This document shows, in pieces, positions 1 to 8,243 of a stretch of DNA of 10,285 nucleotides (within the stretch, counting starts at the first letter, position 1; every line of letters starts with the position of its first letter). The position numbers were made by a program, and so were the translations under genes. Under the pieces are notes generated by a model. It was not told where the DNA came from, did no database searches, and saw only the letters and a program-made list of their open reading frames with translations. The DNA is from a bacterium. GTDB lineage: Bacteria > JALSQH01. The stretch covers positions 1 through 10,285 of the forward strand of contig JALSQH010000163.1 of assembly GCA_026985515.1 (NCBI GenBank). The letters are read 5' to 3'.

Positions 1-1
1 A

Positions 2-1441
2 AAAATCATTTATGTGAACAAAAGTGATCTCCCCGATGTAACATCAGATACAGTCAAAAAAAATGGAAGCTCCTACGAGTACAGGGTGACATTCAAAGAT
101 TTACTGGAGATCACAGATACCACAAACATTTCCTTTATTTTCTCAAATTACTGGTACTATGTGGGAAGTCATGTATCCACACCCAGTGAGTGTACAAGTG
201 AGAATAAATTTGAGTGTTACTATTTATATGCCATGAGGCATGTGGTGAGTGGTACAGATGATTACTATGTGGTTGAAGCGAAAGTGAGTCTCCACTCATG
301 GACAGCTGAGGACACCGCCATTTACAATCCAAGACTTCAGTTCACCTCATCAGAGGGGATGATAGTTATGAGCAGCCTTGACAGGATAGAAGATGGTAAA
401 ACGGTGAGGCATTTCACACTCCAGAGAATCAACAATGGTGAAATTTCAGATATTCTGACACTTAACTCTTCACAGTTATCAGATGTGGGAGAGCTTGATC
501 CAGGTAATTTTAAAGTAATAACCGGTGGCATTTATCAGGGGAACCTTTATTATGCTGTAAAAGGAAGATTCAATGTTGAGTATGATGGTGACCCAAAACC
601 TTATCCATCCCACTTCAACTTCGTACCTTATGCACATGTTGTGGAACGTGGAAATGTGAATTATGAAGGAGAAAATGAATACTGCGAAGGCGACTATACT
701 ATTTACTCAGATAATACAACCTCAATTACAGGCGTTGAATGCTATTTTGATGAAAACCATAACGGAATTTTTGACGACACAGGTGATATTGAATGTACCG
801 ATGACGACAATAATGGTCAGTTTGATGCAGGAGAATGTGATTTCGTAAACAGCGGAAGATTTTATAAAACTTATCTCTGTTCAACTCCCCTGGATTCATC
901 TGAGAATGGAATCTGTACGAATTCTATTTTTGAATTCATAGATAATTCCAGCAGAAGCATAGGATTTATCAACAACTACATCTATGTGGAAGGGGATTCA
1001 TGGTTTGGTACTCCGTTTCTCTATGATATCAAAAGCGGAGAGCAGTCAAAAACGGGATTGGGAATCTTTGATCTGGATTATTTCCCCTATGGAAGTTCAG
1101 ACGGCATGCCTGCAGGATGGTTTATAACCTACGATTCCAGAGGTATTGCATTTTATGATGACGAAAATAACAAATCCCTCTTTGATATCACAGCCATTGA
1201 GCCTGATGTTAATGAAAAGGTAAGGGCATATTTTGCAGCATACAATGGAACCATTGGAATACTTATTCACAGTTACCCATCAGAAAAAGAATATCCCTAC
1301 GAGACAACCTACACTGAGGAATACTCATTCTACACACTTCACCCCGATACGATGAAAGAAGAGTTCAGCAAAACTTCCATTTCAAACGGTCACAGCAAAG
1401 CGATTGAGATAGAACTTCTTGAATCAGGATTCTTTGAATAA
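2..1441 (+). CDS. Unrecognised extracytoplasmic protein with EF-hand-like loops, 5' end cut by window
   Basis: The frame is already open at base 2 and the first possible start is a GTG at 14 with no Shine-Dalgarno site visible, so I read this as the C-terminal part of a longer gene. Numbered from that GTG it has 475 residues. I do not recognise the family. Two acidic loops lie side by side: D246-x-N-x-N-G-x-F-D, ending near D258, and D263-x-D-N-N-G-x-F-D-x-G-E274. They have the spacing of EF-hand or thrombospondin-3-type calcium loops and are bracketed by Cys243, Cys261 and Cys275. Eight cysteines in all, the aromatic-rich beta-like sequence and the calcium-type loops suggest a secreted or surface protein; its signal peptide would lie outside the window. 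The gene ends at a strong terminator and converges on a lipoprotein gene. Its function is unknown; that it is coding is near certain. Confidence 0.85.
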   Translation, partial: KIIYVNKSDLPDVTSDTVKKNGSSYEYRVTFKDLLEITDTTNISFIFSNYWYYVGSHVSTPSECTSENKFECYYLYAMRHVVSGTDDYYVVEAKVSLHSWTAEDTAIYNPRLQFTSSEGMIVMSSLDRIEDGKTVRHFTLQRINNGEISDILTLNSSQLSDVGELDPGNFKVITGGIYQGNLYYAVKGRFNVEYDGDPKPYPSHFNFVPYAHVVERGNVNYEGENEYCEGDYTIYSDNTTSITGVECYFDENHNGIFDDTGDIECTDDDNNGQFDAGECDFVNSGRFYKTYLCSTPLDSSENGICTNSIFEFIDNSSRSIGFINNYIYVEGDSWFGTPFLYDIKSGEQSKTGLGIFDLDYFPYGSSDGMPAGWFITYDSRGIAFYDDENNKSLFDITAIEPDVNEKVRAYFAAYNGTIGILIHSYPSEKEYPYETTYTEEYSFYTLHPDTMKEEFSKTSISNGHSKAIEIELLESGFFE

Positions 1442-1442
1442 G

Positions 1443-1473
1443 AAAAGAGGCAGGTTCCCCTGCCTCTTTTTTT
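1443..1473. terminator. Bidirectional intrinsic terminator between convergent genes
   Basis: A perfect 12-bp stem (1443-1454 with 1459-1470) closes a TTCC loop. It is followed by a T-run on the plus strand and, because the stem begins with AAAA, by a T-run on the minus strand too. It begins 2 bases after the plus-strand stop codon and about 27 bases past the minus-strand stop at 1500, so it can end both transcripts. Confidence 0.93.
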
Positions 1474-1499
1474 CTAATTTTTTCACTATCGTTACAACC

Positions 1500-2948
1500 C
1501 TACTTCAGCTCCCCTACTACCTTAACTGAATAATTGCCATTATTTTCTTCTATCCTGAGTACACCATATCTGAATCTTATTACCAATAAGAATACGCACG
1601 GTTTTATTTCCACTTTCTCCTTTGCCTTATCTGAATTCACATCACGTGCTACTATCCAGATGTGTCCATTACCATCTACCCATACCCCGGTATCGCCTCC
1701 GTCACAAACCCACGGTGATGGCAATTCAAGTATCTCTGTCTTCAAAGAGGCAAGATCTAAAATTGCGATTCTCTTTCCCAGTACAGAGATCACCCTTCTA
1801 TTTTTCCTATCAAAAGCGACAGAATGAAATGGTTCCGACTCGGGGTGAATAAGCAAAGGAATGTGAAAATAAGATTCCGATGAGTATGTATTGTAAGAAA
1901 TTTCTTTTGAGAACAGGGTCTTCAAATTTTCAGGATCCAGAACCATAACTTTATCTCTTACCGGTGCTTCGGAAAGAATATCTTTAGTAAACTCTCTCGT
2001 ATAAACAACCAGGCCCGTACCTTTAAAATAATCCATACCAATAATTGTCGTGAAGGTTTCCGGGTTTTCAAATCGTTTGTATCTGACATCAGTAACATTC
2101 ATTGAATATTTATCAAATTCAACATTTCCAACGAAAAGATAGGAATCAATATTCCTGGCCAGAGAGGGGTAACGATAAAGATAATCAGGATTAAATGAAT
2201 CACTTCCCTGAAAATAAATCATGTTTGAATCCTTAATAATTTCTCCCCCCTCAAATATAAAAAGTCTGGACAAATCAAGATCTTTATCTCTCAAAAAAAT
2301 TCTGGGATAATAAACAGAGGTATAAGGATAAGCTTCAAAAAACCCGGGTAATCTACCATTTGAAACCTCAATACTATAACTGTCTCTTCCATACTTAATC
2401 CAACCATATCTGTTAAGTGGAGCCCAGTAAAAAAGGGATACTATGGAAAAATAGTATCCTTCATCAAATCTGAAAACAGAGTTGAAAATACCGCCTTTAA
2501 CTTTTATAAACTTGCCATTCTCATTTAAGAAATAAAAAGTTTCACCGTTCGTAATACTTTCAGAAAAAAATCTGGCCATAAAAAGAAAGGCATTGGCTGT
2601 ACCCTCAACAGGATAAATACACAGGCCAGAAAAAGAATCATATACATCTGTAAATGTGGAGGGATACAGCGAGTAACTTTTTTCAACATGCATCTGTGAA
2701 GAATCTACGCTATAAAACCTTAATTCAGCTCTTTCTGTTACAACATCTGAACCCCTATAAATATCTTTCACATAAAGAGTTGTAAGTGACAATCCCTCTC
2801 TTTCTGGAGAAACAATTATATCCTTTACACCATCAACTAACAAGCCTTCAGGGTGGCATCGCCCGCCGCCAAAATCAGGATGGCATGAAAGCAAAATCAA
2901 CAGCAACAACCACAGAAGAAAAACCTCTGTTTTCCCCTTAAAATTCAT
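1500..2948 (-). CDS. Unrecognised lipoprotein, possibly beta-propeller-like
   Basis: A 482-residue protein starting at the ATG at 2948. A GTG three codons upstream is in frame, but the purine-rich GAGAGG element runs into that GTG and sits 8 bases before the ATG, so the ATG is preferred. The N-terminus has Lys4 and Lys6, a Leu-rich helix at about residues 9-20 and a lipobox ending L-L-S-Cys22, so it is a predicted lipoprotein. A CHP motif follows the lipidated Cys and recurs nine residues later (CHP...GGGRCHP). The rest is rich in short hydrophobic strands separated by turns with Asp, Gly and Asn, and includes stretches such as AILDLASLKTEILELP and GVWVDGNGHIWIVARD that resemble blades of NHL/WD-type propellers. 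That fold is my inference; no family is recognised. It has its own promoter and a shared terminator, so it is monocistronic. Confidence 0.88.
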   Translation of the reverse strand: MNFKGKTEVFLLWLLLLILLSCHPDFGGGRCHPEGLLVDGVKDIIVSPEREGLSLTTLYVKDIYRGSDVVTERAELRFYSVDSSQMHVEKSYSLYPSTFTDVYDSFSGLCIYPVEGTANAFLFMARFFSESITNGETFYFLNENGKFIKVKGGIFNSVFRFDEGYYFSIVSLFYWAPLNRYGWIKYGRDSYSIEVSNGRLPGFFEAYPYTSVYYPRIFLRDKDLDLSRLFIFEGGEIIKDSNMIYFQGSDSFNPDYLYRYPSLARNIDSYLFVGNVEFDKYSMNVTDVRYKRFENPETFTTIIGMDYFKGTGLVVYTREFTKDILSEAPVRDKVMVLDPENLKTLFSKEISYNTYSSESYFHIPLLIHPESEPFHSVAFDRKNRRVISVLGKRIAILDLASLKTEILELPSPWVCDGGDTGVWVDGNGHIWIVARDVNSDKAKEKVEIKPCVFLLVIRFRYGVLRIEENNGNYSVKVVGELK

Positions 2949-3023
2949 TTTGAACACCTCTCATATTCCCTCACCCTTCCATATGCTAACCAAATGAAAT
3001 AGTTCCTTGTTTCATCATCTATA

Positions 3024-3052
3024 ATTATCATACCGCGAATCAACAGTGTCAA
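3024..3052 (-). promoter_or_regulatory. Strong housekeeping-sigma promoter for the lipoprotein gene
   Basis: Reading the minus strand, a perfect TTGACA (3052-3047) is followed by a 17-base spacer and GATAAT (3029-3024). Transcription should start near 3017, giving a leader of about 70 bases before the ATG at 2948. It is the closest match to consensus in the window and separates the lipoprotein from the upstream operon. Confidence 0.8.
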
Positions 3053-3200
3053 GCACAGAAACTTTTTCCTCCACAATTACACAGTAGAAGGATTTTAGAT
3101 TAAATCTGAAACTGACTGAAAGAATAAAAATGGAAAAGAACTTTTTCTAATTTTTCTGAATAAAATTTACATCACAATTAAAAAGGTTTACTTCCCCCCT

Positions 3201-3620
3201 TCACTCCCCGATTATCTTTATTAACACTCTCTTCCTTCTCCTGCCATCAAATTCACCATAGAAAATCTGCTCCCATGGTCCAAAATCAAGTTTACCATCA
3301 GTTATGGCAACAACGACTTCTCTCCCCATAATCTGCCTCTTTATGTGGGCATCACCATTATCTTCACCTGTGAGATTGTGTCTGTACCTGCTGATGGGTT
3401 CGTGAGGGGCAAGCCTTTCAAGAAACTCCTTAAAATCTTCGTGAAGGCCCGGTTCATCATCGTTGATGAAAACCGATGCGGTGATATGCATGGCATTCAC
3501 AAGAACGAGACCCTCTTTGATCCCGCTCTCCCTTACCGCTTCCTCCACCTCTTTCGTAATATTGACAAACCCAACCCTTGTGGGTAGATTAAACCAAAGT
3601 TCCTTTCTGTAACTCTTCAT
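3201..3620 (-). CDS. yjbQ: YjbQ/UPF0047 family protein (secondary thiamine-phosphate synthase type)
   Basis: A 139-residue soluble protein, the usual size for the YjbQ/UPF0047 family. Family landmarks are clear and in order: [21 protein letters not shown] at residues 42-62 with His45, then [18 protein letters not shown] at 79-96 with His81, Asp90 and His92, then [18 protein letters not shown] at 114-131. These His/Asp positions form the presumed active or metal site. Some family members support weak thiamine-phosphate synthesis, which is the basis of the family name; the physiological role is not settled. The ATG overlaps the stop codon of the upstream amidotransferase (ATGA, 3617-3620), and an AAGGAGG site lies a short distance before it, so the two are transcribed together and probably translationally coupled. 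No convincing terminator follows. Confidence 0.93.
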   Translation of the reverse strand: MKSYRKELWFNLPTRVGFVNITKEVEEAVRESGIKEGLVLVNAMHITASVFINDDEPGLHEDFKEFLERLAPHEPISRYRHNLTGEDNGDAHIKRQIMGREVVVAITDGKLDFGPWEQIFYGEFDGRRRKRVLIKIIGE

Positions 3621-4330
3621 CTTCCCTCTCCTCCTTCAGGAAACAGGAAATTTGTTAAAAATAGATCAAGAAGTTTGTTCAATTCTTCAAATTTTGCAGA
3701 TTTTCTCATTTCCTCAGGTGTCTGCACATAGAGATCAGGGGGATCAAGATCCTCTGATGAATACTTGATGAGATTCTCCATCAGTTCAGGTGTAGTTTCC
3801 AGATGGAACTGGAGAGCCACCACCTGATTTCTGCATGTAAAGGCCTGATTATAACACGCCTCACTTTTTGCAAGATGAATAGAGCCATGGGGCAGTTCAA
3901 AGGTGTCACCATGCCAGTGAAATGCAGTAAATCTCTGTGGGAAACCCTTTAAAAGGGGAGAATGCCTGCCTTCAGGAGTTAGAGTTACATCAAACCAGCC
4001 TATTTCCCTGTAACGGTTTCTGTATATCTTTGAGCCAAAAACATCTGCTATCAACTGGGCACCAAGGCAGATTCCAAGAACCTTTTTCTCCTTTTTAATG
4101 GATTTCTCAATAAATTTTTTCTCCTCCTTCAGCCATGGATACTTCTCATATTCATATATGTTCATCGGCCCACCCATAACCACCAGAAGATCAAAATCCT
4201 TTGAATCTGGTGGAAGTGCATTGCGCTCAAATATCTTCCACTCCTCAAAATCAAATCCCCTCTTCTTCATCCAGGTCAGGATAGCTCCCGGTTTTTCAAA
4301 GGGAACATGCTCCAGAAAAAGTGCCTTCAT
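3617..4330 (-). CDS. Class I glutamine amidotransferase, GMP-synthase-like
   Basis: A 237-residue stand-alone class I glutamine amidotransferase. The oxyanion strand reads [13 protein letters not shown] (residues 48-60). The nucleophile elbow is GICLGAQ with Cys88. The second and third triad members are His176 and Glu178 in LQFHLE. The segment FHWHGDTF (137-144) is typical of the GuaA-like stand-alone subgroup. Such proteins hydrolyse glutamine or gamma-glutamyl compounds in the cytoplasm; the synthase partner and real substrate cannot be told from sequence. Nothing nearby looks like an ATP-pyrophosphatase domain. The start has a GGAG 8 bases before the ATG. It is the first gene of a two-gene operon with the YjbQ protein, which may hint at a link to cofactor or nucleotide metabolism, but this is inference. 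Confidence 0.92.
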   Translation of the reverse strand: MKALFLEHVPFEKPGAILTWMKKRGFDFEEWKIFERNALPPDSKDFDLLVVMGGPMNIYEYEKYPWLKEEKKFIEKSIKKEKKVLGICLGAQLIADVFGSKIYRNRYREIGWFDVTLTPEGRHSPLLKGFPQRFTAFHWHGDTFELPHGSIHLAKSEACYNQAFTCRNQVVALQFHLETTPELMENLIKYSSEDLDPPDLYVQTPEEMRKSAKFEELNKLLDLFLTNFLFPEGGEGR

Positions 4331-4360
4331 ACTCCAGACTCCGTTTTAAAATTATGTTAG

Positions 4361-4389
4361 ATTTTACCCATTGTGGGAGAATGAATCAA
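4361..4389 (-). promoter_or_regulatory. Promoter for the amidotransferase-YjbQ operon
   Basis: On the minus strand TTGATT (4389-4384), a 17-base spacer and TAAAAT (4366-4361) match the -35/-10 pattern at 4/6 and 5/6. Initiation would fall near 4354, about 25 bases before the ATG at 4330. Confidence 0.6.
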
Positions 4390-4419
4390 GGATTTTTAAA
4401 AGCAGTCATGGAAATTTTG

Positions 4420-4428
4420 TGATAAAAT
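4420..4428 (+). promoter_or_regulatory. Possible extended -10 promoter for the small membrane protein
   Basis: TGATAAAAT fits an extended -10 element (TGn then TAAAAT, 5/6). I see no good -35 at the right distance, so this call rests on the extended -10 and on the need for a promoter in a divergent gap. The start would be about 55 bases before the ATG at 4490. Confidence 0.35.
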
Positions 4429-4489
4429 ATTATTGAATTGAAAGTCGTAACCCGGCAAATGTGAAGTCAACCATCTAAGGAGGTACAGG

Positions 4490-4915
4490 ATGGAACACAC
4501 GAAAGAGGAACTTAAAGAATTTATGATAAAGGAAATAGAAATCATTCAGGATATAATAAAAAGAATGGCCTTCAACTCCTTCATGATAAAAGGATGGGCC
4601 GTAACCCTTGTCGCAGTAACACTCCTTTTGAGAGGTACCAGGTATCAGGTTCTCATAGCTTTTATCCCATTGATAGTATTCTGGCATCTTGATGCATATT
4701 TCCTCTGGCAGGAGAGACTTTACAGGAGACTCTATAACTGGGTGGTAAGCAACAGATTAAAAACAGAAGATTTTCTCTTTGATATGAATGCTTACAGATT
4801 CAAAGATGAGGAACAATCAAAATTGAGGATAATGTTTTCCACCACCCTTTTCTGGTTCTACGGTTCAATTTTCCTGCTAACACTCATTTATGCCGTCATT
4901 GTACTGATCCTGTAA
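4490..4915 (+). CDS. Small three-helix membrane protein of unknown function
   Basis: A 141-residue protein with a near-perfect AAGGAGGT site 5 bases before its ATG. Residues 1-27 form a charged, probably helical cytoplasmic segment. Hydrophobic segments lie at about 34-48, 53-72 and 117-141, the last running to the C-terminus. The second segment runs into a distinctive motif, F-W65-H-L-D68-A-Y70-F-L-x-x-E75-R76-L-Y78-R-R-L-Y82, which puts charged and aromatic residues at the membrane face. The order (amphipathic helix, two close helices, soluble middle of about 35 residues, last helix) recalls small membrane effectors such as the SLATT-type proteins of bacterial conflict systems, but I cannot establish membership. 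No nucleotide-sensor gene lies beside it. It is flanked by a divergent operon and by an importer with its own promoter, so it looks monocistronic. Confidence 0.85.
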   Translation: MEHTKEELKEFMIKEIEIIQDIIKRMAFNSFMIKGWAVTLVAVTLLLRGTRYQVLIAFIPLIVFWHLDAYFLWQERLYRRLYNWVVSNRLKTEDFLFDMNAYRFKDEEQSKLRIMFSTTLFWFYGSIFLLTLIYAVIVLIL

Positions 4916-4961
4916 GAATTTCACTTTTCCTGGTTACTCTATCTCCACTTTCATAAGGTTT

Positions 4962-4991
4962 CTGGCATAGAGAAAGAAATCTATCTATAAT
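4962..4991 (+). promoter_or_regulatory. Promoter of the ABC importer operon
   Basis: CTGGCA (4962-4967, 4/6), an 18-base spacer and a perfect TATAAT (4986-4991). Initiation near 4998 would leave a leader of only about 14 bases, almost all of it the Shine-Dalgarno site AGGAGGTGA at 4999-5007. I see no Fur-box-like palindrome overlapping it. Confidence 0.6.
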
Positions 4992-5011
4992 ATTTCCCAG
5001 GAGGTGAGGAG

Positions 5012-6019
5012 ATGAAGAAATATTTCTTGCTCATTCTGGTTGCTCTTATCACAACAGGCGGCTGTAAAAAACATTCAGGTAAAAAAGTTGTTGTGGTTTA
5101 TACATCCACAGATCAGGTCTTCTCTGAGCCAGTACTGAAAGCCTTTGAGAAGAAAACGGGTATTGAGGTAAAGATGGTTTTTGATACTGAAGAATCAAAA
5201 TCCACAGGCCTTGTTAACAGATTAATTGCAGAGAAAAACTCACCCCAGTGCGATGTATTCTGGTCAAATGACCCGCTGAGAGTGGAGATTTTGAAGCAAA
5301 AGGGGATTCTCCAGCCATACCACTCTCCATCAGCTGAGGGTATCCCTGAGAAATTTCATGACCCACAGTGGTACTGGACAGGTTTTTCGGGGAGGATAAG
5401 AGTTATTCTTGTCAACACCTCCCTTGTTAAAAACAATTACCCTGAAAGTGTCACTGAATTAATTGATAGAAAATGGTATGGGCAATTTTCCATTGCAAAT
5501 CCTCTATTCGGCACAACTTCCTTCCATATTGCTTCACTTTTCGTACTCTGGGGTGACACAAGGGCAAAGGAGTTTTTAGAAGAGATGAAGAAAAATGGTC
5601 TTAAAATGGCCTCTTCAAATGGCGAAGTTGCAAAATGGGTGGCGATGGGAAAAGTAAGATGGGGATTTGTAGACAGCGACGATGCCTTTTCAATGATAAG
5701 AGAAGGATACAGTGTAAAAATGATCATCCCTGATCAAAAAGGAATGGGAACCCTCTTAATGCCAAATGCAGTTGCCATGATTAAGAACTGCCCCCATCCA
5801 GAAACTGCCAGAAAATTGATAGACTTTCTCCTTTCAGAAGAGGCAGAAAAGATGTTAGCCTACGAAACATGTCACCAGATTCCGCTTCACTCAGGTCTTA
5901 CTCTACCTCAAGGTGTCCCTGACATTTCAAAAATAAAAACTATGGATGTCAGTTACCCTGCAGTTGGGAAAAAGATGCTTGAGATCTTACCATATCTCAA
6001 AAAATGGGTTTCACATTGA
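5012..6019 (+). CDS. ABC importer substrate-binding lipoprotein, Fe(3+)-type family
   Basis: A 335-residue binding protein with a short signal helix (residues 4-15) and a lipobox-like T-G-G-Cys18, so it is probably lipid-anchored outside the membrane. The Thr at -3 is unusual for a lipobox. The body follows the AfuA/FutA-like class: VVVVYTSTDQVFSEPVL (26-42), DVFWSNDP (81-88), WYWTGFSGR (120-128), ANPLFGTTSFH (162-172), VDSDDA (220-225) and TLLMPNAVAMI (247-257), ending in the hinge-region QIPL (289-292). The tandem tyrosines that bind iron in FbpA are not seen in the C-terminal half, so iron is only one possible ligand; other small anions or cations are open. The gene has a strong Shine-Dalgarno site and overlaps the permease gene by 16 bases. 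It is the first gene of a three-gene operon. Confidence 0.93.
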   Translation: MKKYFLLILVALITTGGCKKHSGKKVVVVYTSTDQVFSEPVLKAFEKKTGIEVKMVFDTEESKSTGLVNRLIAEKNSPQCDVFWSNDPLRVEILKQKGILQPYHSPSAEGIPEKFHDPQWYWTGFSGRIRVILVNTSLVKNNYPESVTELIDRKWYGQFSIANPLFGTTSFHIASLFVLWGDTRAKEFLEEMKKNGLKMASSNGEVAKWVAMGKVRWGFVDSDDAFSMIREGYSVKMIIPDQKGMGTLLMPNAVAMIKNCPHPETARKLIDFLLSEEAEKMLAYETCHQIPLHSGLTLPQGVPDISKIKTMDVSYPAVGKKMLEILPYLKKWVSH

Positions 6020-7518
6020 TAATCCTGAGGATCCTGATATGGCTTTTTTTCATTTTAATCTTCCTCCTCCCACTTATCCCTCTCTTCCTCTCTTTTTCCT
6101 CATCATCTCTGATAGAAATAGTGAGAGAGAAAAGTTTCCTAAATGCGTTTCTCAATAGCCTTTTCATATCCACTTTCTCCACTATAATCTCCCTAATACT
6201 GGGTTCACTTACAGGCTTTCTGATCTCAAAGGTTGATTTACCAGGGAGAAAAATCTTCACCATTCTCCTTATGATACCCCTTCTCGTTGTCCCATATCAG
6301 TTTGCTCTATCATGGTCACTGATACTTCCACCTTCATTAACAAAGTTGCTCTTCACAAAGTGGGGAGTGGTTTTTATCCTTGCTGAAAGCTACTATCCGG
6401 TGATTCTTCTCCTCACCATAGCAGGATTGAATTCCATCTCGAGGGAAGAAGAGGAAAGCGCGCTCATACTTTCAAAACCTTCCAAAATATTCACCGGGAT
6501 CTACCTCCGCAGAGTTCTTCCATTTCTTATTGCAGGCTCCCTGATAGTTTTCCTCTTCTCCTTTTCAGAGGTGGGAGTCGCTACATACCTTGGTGTGGAT
6601 GTTATCCCTTACGAAATCCTGGTGAAATTTTCTGCCTTTTACGACCTGAAGGGTGCCACCATTTATGCTGTACCCATGGGAGTTATGGGATTGCTGCTTT
6701 TTATCTTTGAGTATTTTCTCTTCTCAAAATCTATTTCATTCACATGGAGAGGAGGAGCAGGAGGAGAGGTTGTATATAAAAGCAGGATTCTCAAATATAC
6801 AGGGTTCTTTTTAACGACAACATTAATCATCATTCTGGTAATAATGCCTCTCTCAGGTATGATCATGGGAAGTGTGAGGAGTGAAAATATATTCAGAACT
6901 ATAGTAACAGGTACAGAGAGCCTTCTCAGAAGCCTCTTCTTCTCTCTAATTGCCGCATTTTCAGGAATGATATGGGGTTTTCTGGCAATTTACCTCTGCA
7001 AAAGATTTTCAAAATCAATTTTTGGAGCAGTAACTCTTTTGACATTTTTTATTTCTCCACCTGTCATAGCAACCGGTATCCTCTACTCATGGGGAAAATT
7101 CCTTCCATTCCTCTATGGTACAGCCTTAACCCTCATCGCAGGATGGCTTGCCCGTTTTTCCTTTCCCGGGATCAAGATTCTTGAATCAGCCTTTGAGAAT
7201 TTAGACAGAGCATCAGAGGAAGCAGCCATCATAGCTGGAGCGGGAGAAATAAGAAGAGGAGTAAAAATCATATTCCCGCAGGTGAGAAACTGGTTTTATG
7301 CCGGTGTAATTTTGATTTTTGTTTTTTCAATGAATGAACTATCTGCCAGCACAATGCTCTATCCACCCGGTGGAGAGACTTTAGTGGTCAGACTTTATAC
7401 ACTTACAGTTAACAACTCTCCCGAAGTTCTCTCGGTGCTCTCCCTTCTCAATCTGACAGGAACACTTCTTTTCTCCACTCTTTTTATGCTGTATGGAGTG
7501 AAAAGGAGAAACAAATGA
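6004..7518 (+). CDS. ABC importer permease, fused double-domain (FbpB-like)
   Basis: A 504-residue membrane protein with two homologous permease halves, as in FbpB-type and thiamine-type importers, so one chain replaces a dimer. Hydrophobic helices run from residue 4 to about 240 and again from about 264 to 497. Each half has the cytoplasmic coupling loop: a degenerate one at 147-171 (REEEESALILS...YLRRVLP) and a clearer one at 402-425 (ASEEAAIIAGAGEIRRG). The first loop lacks the usual invariant Gly. The ATG at 6004 lies inside the end of the binding-protein gene with no clear ribosome site, which suggests translational coupling. An in-frame TTG at 6016 would give a 4-base TTGA overlap and is an alternative start. 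The ATPase gene follows with an ATGA overlap. Confidence 0.92.
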   Translation: MGFTLIILRILIWLFFILIFLLPLIPLFLSFSSSSLIEIVREKSFLNAFLNSLFISTFSTIISLILGSLTGFLISKVDLPGRKIFTILLMIPLLVVPYQFALSWSLILPPSLTKLLFTKWGVVFILAESYYPVILLLTIAGLNSISREEEESALILSKPSKIFTGIYLRRVLPFLIAGSLIVFLFSFSEVGVATYLGVDVIPYEILVKFSAFYDLKGATIYAVPMGVMGLLLFIFEYFLFSKSISFTWRGGAGGEVVYKSRILKYTGFFLTTTLIIILVIMPLSGMIMGSVRSENIFRTIVTGTESLLRSLFFSLIAAFSGMIWGFLAIYLCKRFSKSIFGAVTLLTFFISPPVIATGILYSWGKFLPFLYGTALTLIAGWLARFSFPGIKILESAFENLDRASEEAAIIAGAGEIRRGVKIIFPQVRNWFYAGVILIFVFSMNELSASTMLYPPGGETLVVRLYTLTVNNSPEVLSVLSLLNLTGTLLFSTLFMLYGVKRRNK

Positions 7519-8219
7519 TCCCTGTTGAGCTGGTAGAAGTATGGAAGAATTTTCAGGGAGAGGATGTCCTGAGAGGTATTAATCTAAAAGTGGAAAATGG
7601 TGAGATTCTGGCAATAATAGGTATATCCGGTGCGGGTAAAACAACCATTTTGCGAATAATAGCGGGGCTGGAAACTCCAGACAGAGGAGAGGTCCTGATA
7701 GAAGGCAAGACGGCTTCAAAAGATGGCAGGATTATAACACCTCCATATCAGAGAAAGGTGGGGTTCATCTTTCAGAATCTGGGATTATGGGAACATATGA
7801 GCGTGGAAAATCATCTCAGATTTGTATGCAAGAACAAGGAAAAGATTGAAAAAACACTCGATTTCTTTGCTCTAAAGGATCACAGAAAGAAAAAGCCCTA
7901 CCAGTTATCGGGGGGACAGAAACAGAGACTTGCAATTGCAAGGACCTTTATAACTGAGCCAGATATCATTCTCCTTGACGAACCATTTGCCAACCTTGAC
8001 CTCCCTGCCAAAAGGAAACTGAGGGAGGAGATTTTAAAAATAAAAAGGGAGAGAAACACAACATTTATCTATGTAACCCATGATCCCACAGATCTGAAAC
8101 TGATGGCTGACAGAATCGCGGTGTTAGTTGATGGAAGAATTATTCAGATAGGGAGTTACAAAGAAATCCTTGAGAAACCTGTGGATAAAAAGGTTACGGA
8201 ACTTCTTGTAATTGAATAA
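7515..8219 (+). CDS. ABC importer ATPase, short form without C-terminal regulatory domain
   Basis: A 234-residue nucleotide-binding subunit with all core motifs: Walker A GISGAGKTT (36-44, Lys42), Q-loop Gln87 in FIFQNLG, signature LSGGQKQR (131-138), Walker B IILLDEP with Asp155 and Glu156, D-loop (ANLD) and switch His189 in THD. It powers the permease encoded just upstream. FbpC/PotA-type ATPases are typically around 350 residues, with a C-terminal TOBE-like regulatory domain; here the protein stops soon after the catalytic core. The stop codon is clean and the end is not frayed, so I read it as a natural short form. The start overlaps the permease stop (ATGA, 7515-7518) and AAGGAG lies just before it. 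No convincing terminator follows. Confidence 0.95.
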   Translation: MIPVELVEVWKNFQGEDVLRGINLKVENGEILAIIGISGAGKTTILRIIAGLETPDRGEVLIEGKTASKDGRIITPPYQRKVGFIFQNLGLWEHMSVENHLRFVCKNKEKIEKTLDFFALKDHRKKKPYQLSGGQKQRLAIARTFITEPDIILLDEPFANLDLPAKRKLREEILKIKRERNTTFIYVTHDPTDLKLMADRIAVLVDGRIIQIGSYKEILEKPVDKKVTELLVIE

Positions 8220-8243
8220 AATTTCAAAAAGCAAAAATTCCCC

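Noticed and set aside
3094-3109. Operator-like palindrome TTAGATT-A-AATCTGA upstream of the lipoprotein promoter
   Set aside because: Only 7 bp with one mismatch, A+T-rich and about 45 bases upstream of the -35 box; too weak to claim.
3345-3587. Open frame on the plus strand opposite the YjbQ gene
   Set aside because: The opposite strand encodes a clear YjbQ family protein; this frame is its shadow.
4930-5011. Fur box at the importer promoter
   Set aside because: No sequence close to GATAATGATAATCATTATC is present around the -35, -10 or start site.
5997-6263. 88-codon open frame on the minus strand
   Set aside because: It is antisense to the start of the permease gene and has no recognisable motif or promoter.
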